Part shown: positions 1 through 8,500 of the stretch, in pieces
How the letters are laid out: each line of letters starts with the position of its first letter
Numbering within the stretch: the stretch's first letter is position 1
DNA from: Niameybacter massiliensis
Lineage (GTDB): Bacteria; Bacillota; Clostridia; Lachnospirales; Cellulosilyticaceae
Reading direction: 5' to 3'
Assembly: GCF_001282685.1 (NCBI RefSeq)
Contig: NZ_LN875035.1
Location: 1,970,001-2,034,000 of the forward strand
DNA: 64,000 nucleotides
The notes under the pieces: model-generated
The model's input: the letters and a program-made list of their open reading frames with translations, nothing else
Told to the model about the DNA's origin: nothing
Databases searched by the model: none
Program-made: the position numbers and the translations under genes

Positions 1-186
1 ATTTTCTATAGAGATTTGTTATTTCTAGAAAATGGCGGAAACTATATCAAAGCTTCTCTCTATGAGCTTAATTTAATCGTTTCTCAAATTTCATCTTCCG
101 AAAAGCTGACTACATTAGAGCACTTTTTCAACTGTAGAGTTTATGCAATAATTCTATTCATTTTTTATTTTATTCAACCTAATTAA
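1..186 (+). CDS. C-terminal fragment of an unidentified protein (cut by the window start)
   Basis: Frame 1 is open from the first base to a TAA at 184-186, giving 61 codons without a stop in AT-rich DNA. A strong hairpin terminator follows directly. The last 15 residues are hydrophobic and aromatic. No family motif is visible, so no function is proposed. That it codes is inferred from the open frame and the terminator placement. Confidence 0.45.
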   Translation: MFYRDLLFLENGGNYIKASLYELNLIVSQISSSEKLTTLEHFFNCRVYAIILFIFYFIQPN

Positions 187-195
187 TAAAATAAA

Positions 196-245
196 AAATA
201 GAAAAGAAGGGCTTTCATATATATGAAAGCCCTTCTTTTCTATTT
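196..245. terminator. Bidirectional terminator
   Basis: A long perfect inverted repeat (arms about 196-216 and 225-245, GC-rich core GAAGGGCTTTC) is flanked by A and T runs on both sides. It lies between two converging genes and would end both transcripts. Confidence 0.85.
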
Positions 246-252
246 CTATATC

Positions 253-531
253 CTACCATCTATTAGGGCTAGTTAATTTCACCACGTCTTCACCAAGTTC
301 ACCTAGCTCATCTTTATACTTGGCATAACGTTGTCTTGTCATAGATGTTTGTGGCAAATGCTCTATACACAGTTGTAAACAGTCTATTGTTTGTTGGAGA
401 TACTGAAAAATCCTATCAGATTCTATAACTTCCTTATCTTCAGTCTTTTTTAATCTCTCTAAATGCTCTAACGTACGTGTTTTGGTATCTTCATAAATCA
501 AATCTAACTTTGACTGTTGTGTATTCTCCAT
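253..531 (-). CDS. Small hypothetical protein, 92 residues
   Basis: The start at 531 is chosen because a GAGGTG ribosome binding site sits 7 bases upstream; a longer reading to 588 would overlap the upstream gene and has no such site. The product is charged and helical, with many Glu, Lys and Gln residues, and has no signal peptide or membrane segment. It begins 22 bases after the stop of the Gfo/Idh/MocA oxidoreductase, so the two are probably co-transcribed and end at the hairpin at 196-245. I do not recognise the family. Confidence 0.6.
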   Translation of the reverse strand: MENTQQSKLDLIYEDTKTRTLEHLERLKKTEDKEVIESDRIFQYLQQTIDCLQLCIEHLPQTSMTRQRYAKYKDELGELGEDVVKLTSPNRW

Positions 532-553
532 TCTAATACACCTCTTTCTAAAT

Positions 554-1534
554 TCAAATTTCTCTTTCATCCATAGGGAACTTAACACCCCATTTACTTC
601 TTAAGCTATCCATTAATTCCATAATACGTAAAATTTCCTTATGTGGCATTGCTTCACATTCAATTTTACCTTGTTTAATAGCTTCAATACAAGCTGCTAC
701 TTCAAATTCAAAACCTGTATGTTGATTTGGAATTTGTAAACATTGAATTTCTTTGCCACTTAAATCATATATTTTGATAGTTTGTGTATTAATAATACTA
801 TTTGCTACTATATAACCTTTGTCTCCAGCAATCACACCTTGACACTCGCTTTGTGCTAAAACTGTGCTATTAAGCGTTGCTATCTTTCCATCCTCATAGA
901 TTAAGATAATGCTATGTTGAAGATCTACACCTTTATCTGATACAACAGCTGCTGACTGAACATCTACTACTTTATCTCCAAAAGCCATACTCGCAAAGTT
1001 GATATTATAAACACCAATGTCTAGAAGCGCTCCACCAGCTAAGCTTGGCTCTGCAATTCTTGTAACATCACCTATTACGTACCCTAAATGTGCCGTTAAG
1101 TTGCTTACTTTACCTATTATACCACTTTCAATAGTTTCTTTCAGCATTTGACATGAAGGCATATATCTTGTCCATATAGCCTCTGCTAATAACTTATTCT
1201 TGTACTTAGCAAGATCTAAAAGCGCCTTAGCTTCTCTTGCATTTGATGTAAAAGCTTTTTCACATAGTACATGTTTATTGTGTTCTAACGCAAGTTTTGC
1301 ATGCTCATAGTGATGTGAATGAGGTGTTGCCACATAAATCAAATCGATTTCTGAATCTTGCACAAGTTCTTCATAAGAGCCATAGGCTTTAGCAAGTCCA
1401 AATTCTTCTCTAAACGCTTCTGCACGTTCTAGATCTCTTGCTCCAATTGCATAGCATTCTACCTGTTCCATTCTATTTAATGTTGTTGCCATTGTTCTTG
1501 CAATATTCCCTGCACCTAGTATACCTATTTTCAT
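554..1534 (-). CDS. Gfo/Idh/MocA-family NAD(P)-dependent oxidoreductase
   Basis: A 326-residue cytoplasmic dehydrogenase. It opens with a Rossmann motif, MKIGILGAGNIAR, and has a family-typical EKA segment (EKAFTSNAREA) near residue 95, the place of the catalytic-region EKP motif in relatives. The C-terminal half matches the alpha/beta substrate domain (GGALLDIGVYNINFA). Such enzymes oxidise or epimerise sugars, inositols or related polyols; the substrate cannot be told from sequence. The start at 1534 is preferred over an upstream ATG because GGGAGG lies 8 bases before it. It is upstream of, and probably co-transcribed with, the small gene ending at 253. Confidence 0.88.
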   Translation of the reverse strand: MKIGILGAGNIARTMATTLNRMEQVECYAIGARDLERAEAFREEFGLAKAYGSYEELVQDSEIDLIYVATPHSHHYEHAKLALEHNKHVLCEKAFTSNAREAKALLDLAKYKNKLLAEAIWTRYMPSCQMLKETIESGIIGKVSNLTAHLGYVIGDVTRIAEPSLAGGALLDIGVYNINFASMAFGDKVVDVQSAAVVSDKGVDLQHSIILIYEDGKIATLNSTVLAQSECQGVIAGDKGYIVANSIINTQTIKIYDLSGKEIQCLQIPNQHTGFEFEVAACIEAIKQGKIECEAMPHKEILRIMELMDSLRSKWGVKFPMDEREI

Positions 1535-1662
1535 TTCATTTTCCTCCCAATTTAATCTCATCTTTATTATAACAAAGAAATCAAATTATTCCATGGTCCT
1601 TTATATATGATTTTCTTTAAATAATATATTTTAAAATGAATAGCAAGAAGAAAAGATACAAG

Positions 1663-1719
1663 CTATAAAATAGAAAGCGGCATACCCCAGATTTAGGTAT
1701 GCCGCTTTCTATTTTATAG
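1663..1719 (-). terminator. Terminator of the LysM protein gene
   Basis: A perfect 24-base inverted repeat (1663-1686 and 1696-1719) with a GC-rich tip (GGCATACC) and A/T-rich base, 5 bases beyond the stop of the LysM gene. Confidence 0.85.
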
Positions 1720-1723
1720 TCTA

Positions 1724-3604
1724 TTATTTAGCTTCTAAAAGTGAACCTATTACTTTTGCATCTTGCTCTAATTTGAAAGTTTCTTTGTAAGCTTCTTTAG
1801 CAAAGTAGATATTACCTTCTACTGTTACATTTGTAAGTGTAAAGCCCGGTGCTTCTACATAAATATCTCCTACAAATGTTCCTTCTTGAATCTTAAAGTT
1901 TTCACTTTTTACAATCATTTTTGGTGATGTAAGTACATAGGTTTCAATTACATTTTTACCACTATCTTGGTTGTAAAGTGCAAGCTTACGATAGATATCA
2001 TTTTCTGGTTTATTTTTGTTTCTAAATTCACCTTCAACTACAATCTCTTTATCTGTTGTAAAGTCATCTGTTGCACAAATAATCCATGTACCTTCTTGAC
2101 TTAATGCCATATGTAATTTACTTTCTTCTGTAGCAAATGATGCACCTGTTACTGCATCTATTCCTTCTGTTTTGACAGCTACTTCACCTTTAACTGTACC
2201 TTGTGATAAGTCAGCTGTTCTCATATAAGCTTCTTTTGCGAAGTAAACATTACCTTCAACTGTTGTTCTTACAAGTGAAAATCCTGGTGCTTCTACATAG
2301 ATATCCCCTACAAATGTTCCTTCTTGGATTTTAGCATTTGTACTTTTTACTGTTAATTTTGGTGCTTGAAGTGTATAAGATGCTGTTACTTTTTTATTCT
2401 CATCTTGATCGTATAAAGCAAGTTTACGTCCTGCTACTACTTTAGTAGCATCTTTTTTATCTTGTTTTTCAAATCTGCCTGACATTACAATTTCTTTATC
2501 TGTTGTAATATCTTCTTTTAAAGTAATAATCCATTTGTTACCTAAAGCTTTTTCAAGAGATGCTTCGTCTGTTGCAAGTGATGCGCCTGATACAGAGTCA
2601 ACTTCTGTTCCAGTAATGATAGAGCCTGTTACTTTTGCTTCTTTTTGGAGTACAAATGATTTTCTATAAGCTTCTTTTGTAAAATAGATATTCCCTTCTA
2701 CTTGTGTGTTAACAAGTGTGAAACCTGGTGCATCTACATAGATATCTCCTACAAATGTACCTTCTTGGATTTTGAAGTTTTCGCTTTTTACTATCATTTT
2801 TGGTGTTGTAAGTGTATGTGAAGCTGTTACATTTTTATTTTCATCTTGATCATATAAAGCAAGTTTACGAGCAATTTTATCTTCTGGGTTGTTTTTATTT
2901 CTAAACTCACCTTCTACAATAATTTCTTTATCTATTGTAAGATCGCCTTTTGCACAAATAATCCATGTACCTTCTGTACTTAAAGCCTTTTCTAACTGAA
3001 TCATATCATTTGCTACAGATGCACTTGTTACTACATCTACTTCTGGTGCTGGTGTAACAACCTCTGGTTTTACTTCTACTGGTTTTTCAACTGTTGTAGT
3101 TGGTTTTGTTTCAGCTGGTTTTGGTGTTGTTTGTGTTGTTTTTACTGGAATAACAATTTTTTGACCTACATAAATTAAATGTGGGTTTTTAATATTATTG
3201 TAAGTAGCAATTTCTTGATAAGTCATACCATATTTAACAGCAATTCTTGAAAGCACATCTCCTGCTTTAACCACATAAACTTCACCAGGTTTGTTTACAC
3301 TTGAAGTTGTTGTTGATGGTTTTGAAGTGCTGGTACTTGGTTTTGCAGTACTTGTACTTGGCTTTGCAGTACTTGTACTTGGTTTTGTAGTACTTGTACT
3401 TGGTTTTGCAGTACTTGTACTTGGTTTTGTAGTACTTGTACTTGGTTTTGCAGTACTTGTACTTGGTTTTGCAGTACTTGTACTTGGTTTTGTAGTACTT
3501 GTTGTTGTGCTAGATGCCCCCGAAACCGCATCTGCTGCAAAAGTTGTAAAACTTCCTGTTGCAATACTTAGCCCTAACATTACGCTTATAAATTTTTTAT
3601 TCAT
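1724..3604 (-). CDS. Secreted LysM protein with three tandem repeat domains
   Basis: A 626-residue exported protein. Residues 1-24 form a signal peptide. Residues 39-97 are a low-complexity Lys-Pro-Ser-Thr linker of seven-residue units. Residues 108-154 are one LysM domain (VVKAGDVLSRIAVKYGMTYQ...NPHLIYVGQKIVIP), which should bind peptidoglycan. A second Pro/Thr linker leads to three tandem copies of an unrecognised domain of about 145 residues (190-335, 336-482, 483-626). Each copy has RKLALY, KIQEGTFVGDIYV, APGF and a VEGN-YF-KEAY stretch, with a beta-rich, helix-like periodicity. Each copy opens with D-x-x-(S/T)-(G/S)-A-S, and the same motif occurs at residues 25-31 just after the signal peptide; it resembles the ApbE flavin-attachment motif. 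The start has AGGAGGAG 7 bases upstream. Wall attachment is inferred from LysM; the role of the repeats is unknown. Confidence 0.85.
   Translation of the reverse strand: MNKKFISVMLGLSIATGSFTTFAADAVSGASSTTTSTTKPSTSTAKPSTSTAKPSTSTTKPSTSTAKPSTSTTKPSTSTAKPSTSTAKPSTSTSKPSTTTSSVNKPGEVYVVKAGDVLSRIAVKYGMTYQEIATYNNIKNPHLIYVGQKIVIPVKTTQTTPKPAETKPTTTVEKPVEVKPEVVTPAPEVDVVTSASVANDMIQLEKALSTEGTWIICAKGDLTIDKEIIVEGEFRNKNNPEDKIARKLALYDQDENKNVTASHTLTTPKMIVKSENFKIQEGTFVGDIYVDAPGFTLVNTQVEGNIYFTKEAYRKSFVLQKEAKVTGSIITGTEVDSVSGASLATDEASLEKALGNKWIITLKEDITTDKEIVMSGRFEKQDKKDATKVVAGRKLALYDQDENKKVTASYTLQAPKLTVKSTNAKIQEGTFVGDIYVEAPGFSLVRTTVEGNVYFAKEAYMRTADLSQGTVKGEVAVKTEGIDAVTGASFATEESKLHMALSQEGTWIICATDDFTTDKEIVVEGEFRNKNKPENDIYRKLALYNQDSGKNVIETYVLTSPKMIVKSENFKIQEGTFVGDIYVEAPGFTLTNVTVEGNIYFAKEAYKETFKLEQDAKVIGSLLEAK
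3320..3508 (-). repeat. 21-bp minisatellite inside the LysM protein gene
   Basis: Nine head-to-tail 21-bp units; the middle seven are near identical and differ mainly in a C/T choice (gcagta against gtagta), and the edge units are more divergent. Each unit encodes seven residues of a Lys-Pro-Ser-Thr-Ser-Thr-Ala/Thr linker. The unit length is a multiple of three, so gain or loss of units keeps the frame and only changes linker length. Confidence 0.95.
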
Positions 3605-3634
3605 TAAAGTCTCCTCCTTGATGCTGTTTACATA

Positions 3635-3663
3635 ATTTTACCATATCGTTATTTGTTTATCAA
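3635..3663 (-). promoter_or_regulatory. Sigma-A-type promoter of the LysM protein gene
   Basis: On the minus strand TTGATA (3658-3663) and TAAAAT (3635-3640) are separated by exactly 17 bases, each matching the consensus at five of six positions, about 30 bases before the start codon. Confidence 0.6.
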
Positions 3664-3789
3664 TTAGTATTGGAAAATTTTTCTTATTTGAATATTAATA
3701 TGTTTATTCAATCTTTATTTTATAATACTTTTAAAAACCCTTAGTTTAAAAGTTTTTATTCCCAAATCACGTATCCTTTGCTTATTAAC

Positions 3790-3820
3790 AAAAAAGGATG
3801 CTTTTTAACATCCTTTTTTT
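3790..3820 (-). terminator. Terminator of the cohesin-dockerin gene
   Basis: An inverted repeat with arms of about 11 bases (AAAAAAGGATG and its complement) and an 8-base loop, ending in a T run on the minus strand, just beyond the stop at 3827. Confidence 0.7.
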
Positions 3821-3826
3821 ATATAT

Positions 3827-4639
3827 CTATTTCATAGCTAAACGTATGGCGATTAAATCAGCCATGTCTATTATACCATCTTGTATCACGTCACATTTCT
3901 TAGCTTTATCCCACAAGTCCTGCGTAGAATCTATACTGTAATACTTCATAGCTATAGATAGATCTTCTAAAGTAACTACACCATCTTTATTGATGTCTGG
4001 AGTAGGCTCTTCTTCTATTACATAAATGGTAATGACTTCTGGTTGATTGAGTCCTTTTATAAGCTGAGTTTCATCCTTATCATTAATGCTCACTACATCA
4101 CATTGATTTAACTTAATTTGTATCTCATCGCCATTTTTAAGATTATCTTTAGTCTCAAATTGAAGGCTCATGACTTTTTGAACTTCTTGTAAATCTTGCA
4201 CTTGCATTGTTCCAAATAGAAGTTTTACTTTTCCGTCGCAAATGTCTTTACTAATCAAAACACCCCCCTCTAAACAAAGCGTTTCTTCTACATATGAAAC
4301 CCGCTCCTTATCATATTCTAACTCTATCTCAAATAAATTGACCTGGCTTACATTACCTATCTCAATATCTAATTGAATCATGGCTTCAGTAGTTGCTTGG
4401 ACTGTTTTTTGTAACGTATCAAATTTGACCTCTATACTTTGTGACGTAGTAGCTGGAACAAGCTCACATGCTCCCCCTGTCGTAACAGGCACTTGAACAT
4501 CTTCTAATACAATAAAAGGCCTTTCATAATTAGTTTGACTATTTTGTGCTAAAACTGGAGGACATCCACCTGCTACCCCCAGTGTCAAGCATATTAAAAA
4601 AGCTATACGTTTTATAAAGGCTTTAGAGTTGCTGATCAT
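3827..4639 (-). CDS. Secreted cohesin-dockerin protein (candidate adaptor scaffoldin)
   Basis: 270 residues: a signal peptide (about 1-31), a short spacer, a cohesin-like domain (about 75-205) and a C-terminal type I dockerin (about 215-268). No catalytic domain is present. The dockerin has two calcium-loop repeats: the first, DINKDGVVTLEDL, is canonical; the second, DVIQDGIIDMADL, has Ile where a calcium-binding Asn or Asp normally sits. Cohesin and dockerin both closely match the tail of the GH85 enzyme nearby (shared LEDLSIAMKYY, SIDST and AKKCDV stretches), so the gene probably arose by duplication of that tail. A protein with one cohesin and one dockerin could link two enzymes or an enzyme and an anchor. 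The start overlaps the preceding gene by 17 bases, with AAGGAGG 7 bases upstream, which suggests translational coupling. Binding partners are inferred only. Confidence 0.82.
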   Translation of the reverse strand: MISNSKAFIKRIAFLICLTLGVAGGCPPVLAQNSQTNYERPFIVLEDVQVPVTTGGACELVPATTSQSIEVKFDTLQKTVQATTEAMIQLDIEIGNVSQVNLFEIELEYDKERVSYVEETLCLEGGVLISKDICDGKVKLLFGTMQVQDLQEVQKVMSLQFETKDNLKNGDEIQIKLNQCDVVSINDKDETQLIKGLNQPEVITIYVIEEEPTPDINKDGVVTLEDLSIAMKYYSIDSTQDLWDKAKKCDVIQDGIIDMADLIAIRLAMK

Positions 4640-5468
4640 GTTTATCCTCCTTTGGTAAATTCATTTTCTTTGTTATCCTTCCTATAACAAATGCTAAAGC
4701 CGCAATGAGTATCCCACCTAATGTCATCTTTCCGTAAGGAAGAGGAGTCTTAACTTCTACTATTTCCTTTTCAGGCTCTGGAGCTGGATCTACTATACTT
4801 TCTACTTCTATAGGCCTACTCACTTCTTCTTTAGGTTGCTCTGGCTCTACTTTTTCTTCTATCTGTATTGTTTCTTCTGGTTCTACTAATGGTTGTTTAT
4901 CTACTGTAGGCTTTGTTACTGGTTCTTTTTGTTGTGGTCTGTCATTAGGTATTTCTTCTAGTATAACCGTTTCTTCTTTTATAGGTGCTTGTTCCTCCTT
5001 AAACGTTACATATACTTGTTGATCTAGACTTTTTTTATCTGTTTCAACATTTTGCTGGTCATCTAAGCGCGTAATGTTTAATGCTTTTAGACTAATCGAA
5101 GCTTCTTTTATAGTTTCATCTACTTTTTCAACATCTAAGGTAATTGTATAATTCCCTGAGAATTTATTTTCTCCATCAAAATAGCCAAAATAATACGTAC
5201 CTGCACTATTTTGTACAGGACCTACATTCATATAATCTTGGTCTATTCCATAATTGATATTTTTAATTTCTAGTCCTTGTGTAAGATCAACACCCATTTC
5301 TACTCCTGCATAAAGTTCATCTTCTTTTACATTAAGTTGAACTGAAAAATGTTTTTCTCCTACTGGTATAGTAAGTTGGTTATTTTGTATGCCTATTTCA
5401 CTAGCATCGATAGAAGTTGTACCCAACATCAGCATAGCTATTAAACATGTCCCTAACTGCCTCTTCAT
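4623..5468 (-). CDS. Membrane-anchored cohesin-like surface protein
   Basis: 281 residues with an N-terminal signal peptide (about 1-22), a beta-rich domain at about 25-155 with cohesin-like features (YYFGYFDGENKFSGN near residue 90), a long Pro/Glu/Lys/Val stalk (about 160-245) and one C-terminal membrane helix (about 248-268) followed by a basic, cytoplasmic tail. This is the layout of a surface protein held out from the membrane through the wall by a stalk. The cohesin assignment rests on pattern and context, not clear motif identity. It overlaps and probably is coupled to the downstream cohesin-dockerin gene. Its ribosome binding region is a run of eight G residues, 4 bases before ATG, which is unusual. 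Confidence 0.7.
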   Translation of the reverse strand: MKRQLGTCLIAMLMLGTTSIDASEIGIQNNQLTIPVGEKHFSVQLNVKEDELYAGVEMGVDLTQGLEIKNINYGIDQDYMNVGPVQNSAGTYYFGYFDGENKFSGNYTITLDVEKVDETIKEASISLKALNITRLDDQQNVETDKKSLDQQVYVTFKEEQAPIKEETVILEEIPNDRPQQKEPVTKPTVDKQPLVEPEETIQIEEKVEPEQPKEEVSRPIEVESIVDPAPEPEKEIVEVKTPLPYGKMTLGGILIAALAFVIGRITKKMNLPKEDKHDQQL

Positions 5469-5493
5469 CTTTCCCCCCCCTATAGTCTTTAAA

Positions 5494-5529
5494 TAGAAGC
5501 TACTTTAAGAAAATTTAAAGTAGCTTCTA
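5494..5529 (-). terminator. Terminator after the GH85 gene
   Basis: A 15-base inverted repeat (5494-5508 and 5515-5529, core TAGAAGCTACTTTAA) immediately after the GH85 stop at 5540. It separates the enzyme from the next two genes, which may still receive read-through. Confidence 0.7.
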
Positions 5530-5539
5530 GGATTATGAT

Positions 5540-8500
5540 TTATTTATCTGTTCTTTTAGCTGAAATTGCAATAAGGTCTGATAAGTCAATGATGTTATCT
5601 CCATTTACATCACACTTCTTAGCTTTACTCCAATTATCACTTGTGCTATCTATCATATAGTACTTCATTGCAATAGAAAGATCTTCAAGTGTTACTTTTC
5701 CATCACCATTAATATCAGTACCTGCTGGTTTGCCTGTTGCTTCATTATCTGATGAAGTACCTATAACAGTATGAAGTTTTGTCTTATCATCCTCATGAAT
5801 AGATACAACCTTTACAGTTTCAAGCTCAACCTTAACTTTTTCACCCTCTTCAATAGATTTACTTGTTTTAAAGTCAAATGAAATAACTGGTGTAGATTCG
5901 ATTAAGTCGCGGATATCTATTGTACCAAATGTGATTTTGATTTGACCTGGTTTATTGGTCGTTTGGATTTTAACACCTGTTGGTAAGTCTAATGGTGCAT
6001 TTGTAATTGTAAGTTGTTTTGGATCATATGTTAATCCTATTTCATACATATTAACATCTTCTAAGTTAGCAAGGTTAACTGTATAGCTTACACGATTTTC
6101 TACACCTGCTTGGATTTTACCTTCCATTGTTAAAGTTGCTACTGGTGCAGCAAGACCTTCTTCTTGAACCAAAACATGAATAGATGCTTTAAGCCCTTCT
6201 GGGTTAGTTACACTTCTACTTAAGTTAAGTTCACCACTTAATGTATAAGTACCTGCTTTGTTACCATCATAACCTGTAGTATCCCATGCGACTGGAACTT
6301 CTACCTCCGTATCATTTTCAAGAACTACAGTTACTTGTTCTGGTAAGTTAAGCGCACTAGCAACTGTACCGTATTCTACAGTTACATCTTGTGGGTTTAT
6401 AATAGATTTAATATTCATTTCATTTTCTGTTTCTGACTCTACTGTAAGTGTTAATTTTACTTGTTTATCATAATTTTTCACTGTACCTAAGAATTCAAAC
6501 ACACCTACCTCAGTTGTATCTACTACTTTATCCCACATTACAGGCAATTCTTCTATAGATAGGTCAGCCATTGTAGCTGTCACTGTTTCTGGGAGTGTAT
6601 AAGCTTCAAATTGTTTTACAGTTGCTACTACATCTTCAACTTGTTTTACTTTTACTTCAAGTACAATGTCTTGCTCAATCACTTGGAATGGTTCAGTAAT
6701 TTCAATGGTGTATTCTTTTGTATCTGGTACATAAGTTTCACCAGGGATATGGTTAAATTTAAGAGTATAAATACCTGGTAGTAAATCTTTGCTTACTCCA
6801 ACACCTGCATTATCTGTACCAATTGTACCTACTAGTTCACCCTCTTTATAGACATCATAAAGTGCGCTTTGCATTGCGTGACCATTTGTACTTGTTACAT
6901 TAATTTGAATCTTACCTGTTGTAGCAATTTCTTTCTTATAGTTGTATGCAGCATTGAACCTTGTTGTTCTTAGACCTTCATGTTGTACTTCAAGGTTAAT
7001 AGAACCTCCATCACGGTTAAATAAAATACGTTCTAATACTGCCGTTGTTGAACCTTCAGCTACAGGTATACTTGATTTTTTCGCTACCATATCATCTTCT
7101 GACTCATAGTAGTTAACAATCGTACCTGGTTCTAATCCATGAATTTCAACATTAGCATAGTAATTACCAGATGTTTCTCCTTTAATGATTTCATAGTCTG
7201 TAATCTTTAGCTCTGTTGGAATTGCTACTGCATCGCCTACTTCACTATCATAAGCTACACTCATTCTAGCACTTTCACCTTTATCAGTTTCCTGAGTTGT
7301 ATAGTAAATACGACCTGCATCTACACCTAAATCTAAGTTTTCAAAACGTACAACACCTGTTCCATTCGCTACTGCTTCTGCAATGGCTTCTGCACTATCA
7401 ATACTACTATAAAGTCGTACTGTATGCCCTTCTTTTACACGGCTAAATATAACAGAATCAATAGCACCTTCTTTATTAATTGCTTTTACAAAGTGCATTG
7501 GATGTGGTTGTGATTGTTCTTGACCTGCTTCTTCATAGAGTTCAAATTCATAAATGCGAATTGCTCCCCAAGGTGAACTTCCTGAGTTGCGTATATTTAA
7601 TCTAAAACGTTGACCTACTACAGGTTCAGCTAAGCTTCTATCTGTTACTGCAGCAGTGTTATTGTTTACAACATCTACATTTTTCCAAGCTCCAGTTACT
7701 TCATCATACACTTGTAAATCAAAAGCAACAGTATTCATATTCGAAGCTTCTCCACCTGCTTCAGCATGTTTAACAACCCAACGTTGAATGCTCATTACTT
7801 CTCCAAGATTGATTTCTAACCATCCTGTACGTGCATTAGTATCACACCACTTACTGTTATTTTCTACCGTACCATCTACTGCCTTCATAGCTGGTTCACC
7901 CGTATTTGCATTACTTGCTTTAACAGGTTTATTAAGGGCTAAGTTAATAGGTTTTTCTGTAATTGGTTTTTCTGTATCACCTACAGCTAATTGCCAATCA
8001 ATTGCAACTGTTGCTGTTTCTCCTCTATTGTAGTTCTTATCTACTGAAACAACCTCAAAGGTCGAAACTTTTTCTTCACCATCTCTTTCAAATGGTGAAA
8101 TGTAATAAGCATTATTATGAGACATACCTATATATTCTCTGTCTCCATTTTCATGAACACGATAAACTTCATAAGCATATAAGTCTTCATCTTGTACAGT
8201 ATTCCAGTAAATACGTGCTTCTGCATTGTATGCATCATGGAACATCACTTCATCTAGAGTTACTTTATCTGTTGCAGCTACTGTATCCACTTTTGTATCT
8301 TGCATTGCAAAACGTCCAAGATTTAAAGTATAGTCCTTAACATCGGTTTCAGATGCTATACGAATAGAGATACCTTTAATGATTTGCCCTTCATATTCTT
8401 TTAAAGAAACCGTATCCGTATTCCATGTACCTGCTTTACCTGCTTCAAGGTCAATAAACGTGAAATTTTTTTCATCATATGTATCACCAAAACAAAGGCC

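Noticed and set aside
3320-3508. Direct repeats that could be mistaken for a CRISPR array
   Set aside because: The units are contiguous, with no unique spacers, and lie in frame within a coding sequence. No cas genes are present.
3291-3635. Long plus-strand and alternate minus-strand open frames across the LysM linker
   Set aside because: They exist only because the 21-bp repeat has no stop codon in several frames. Their products are pure low-complexity repeats and they have no ribosome binding site.
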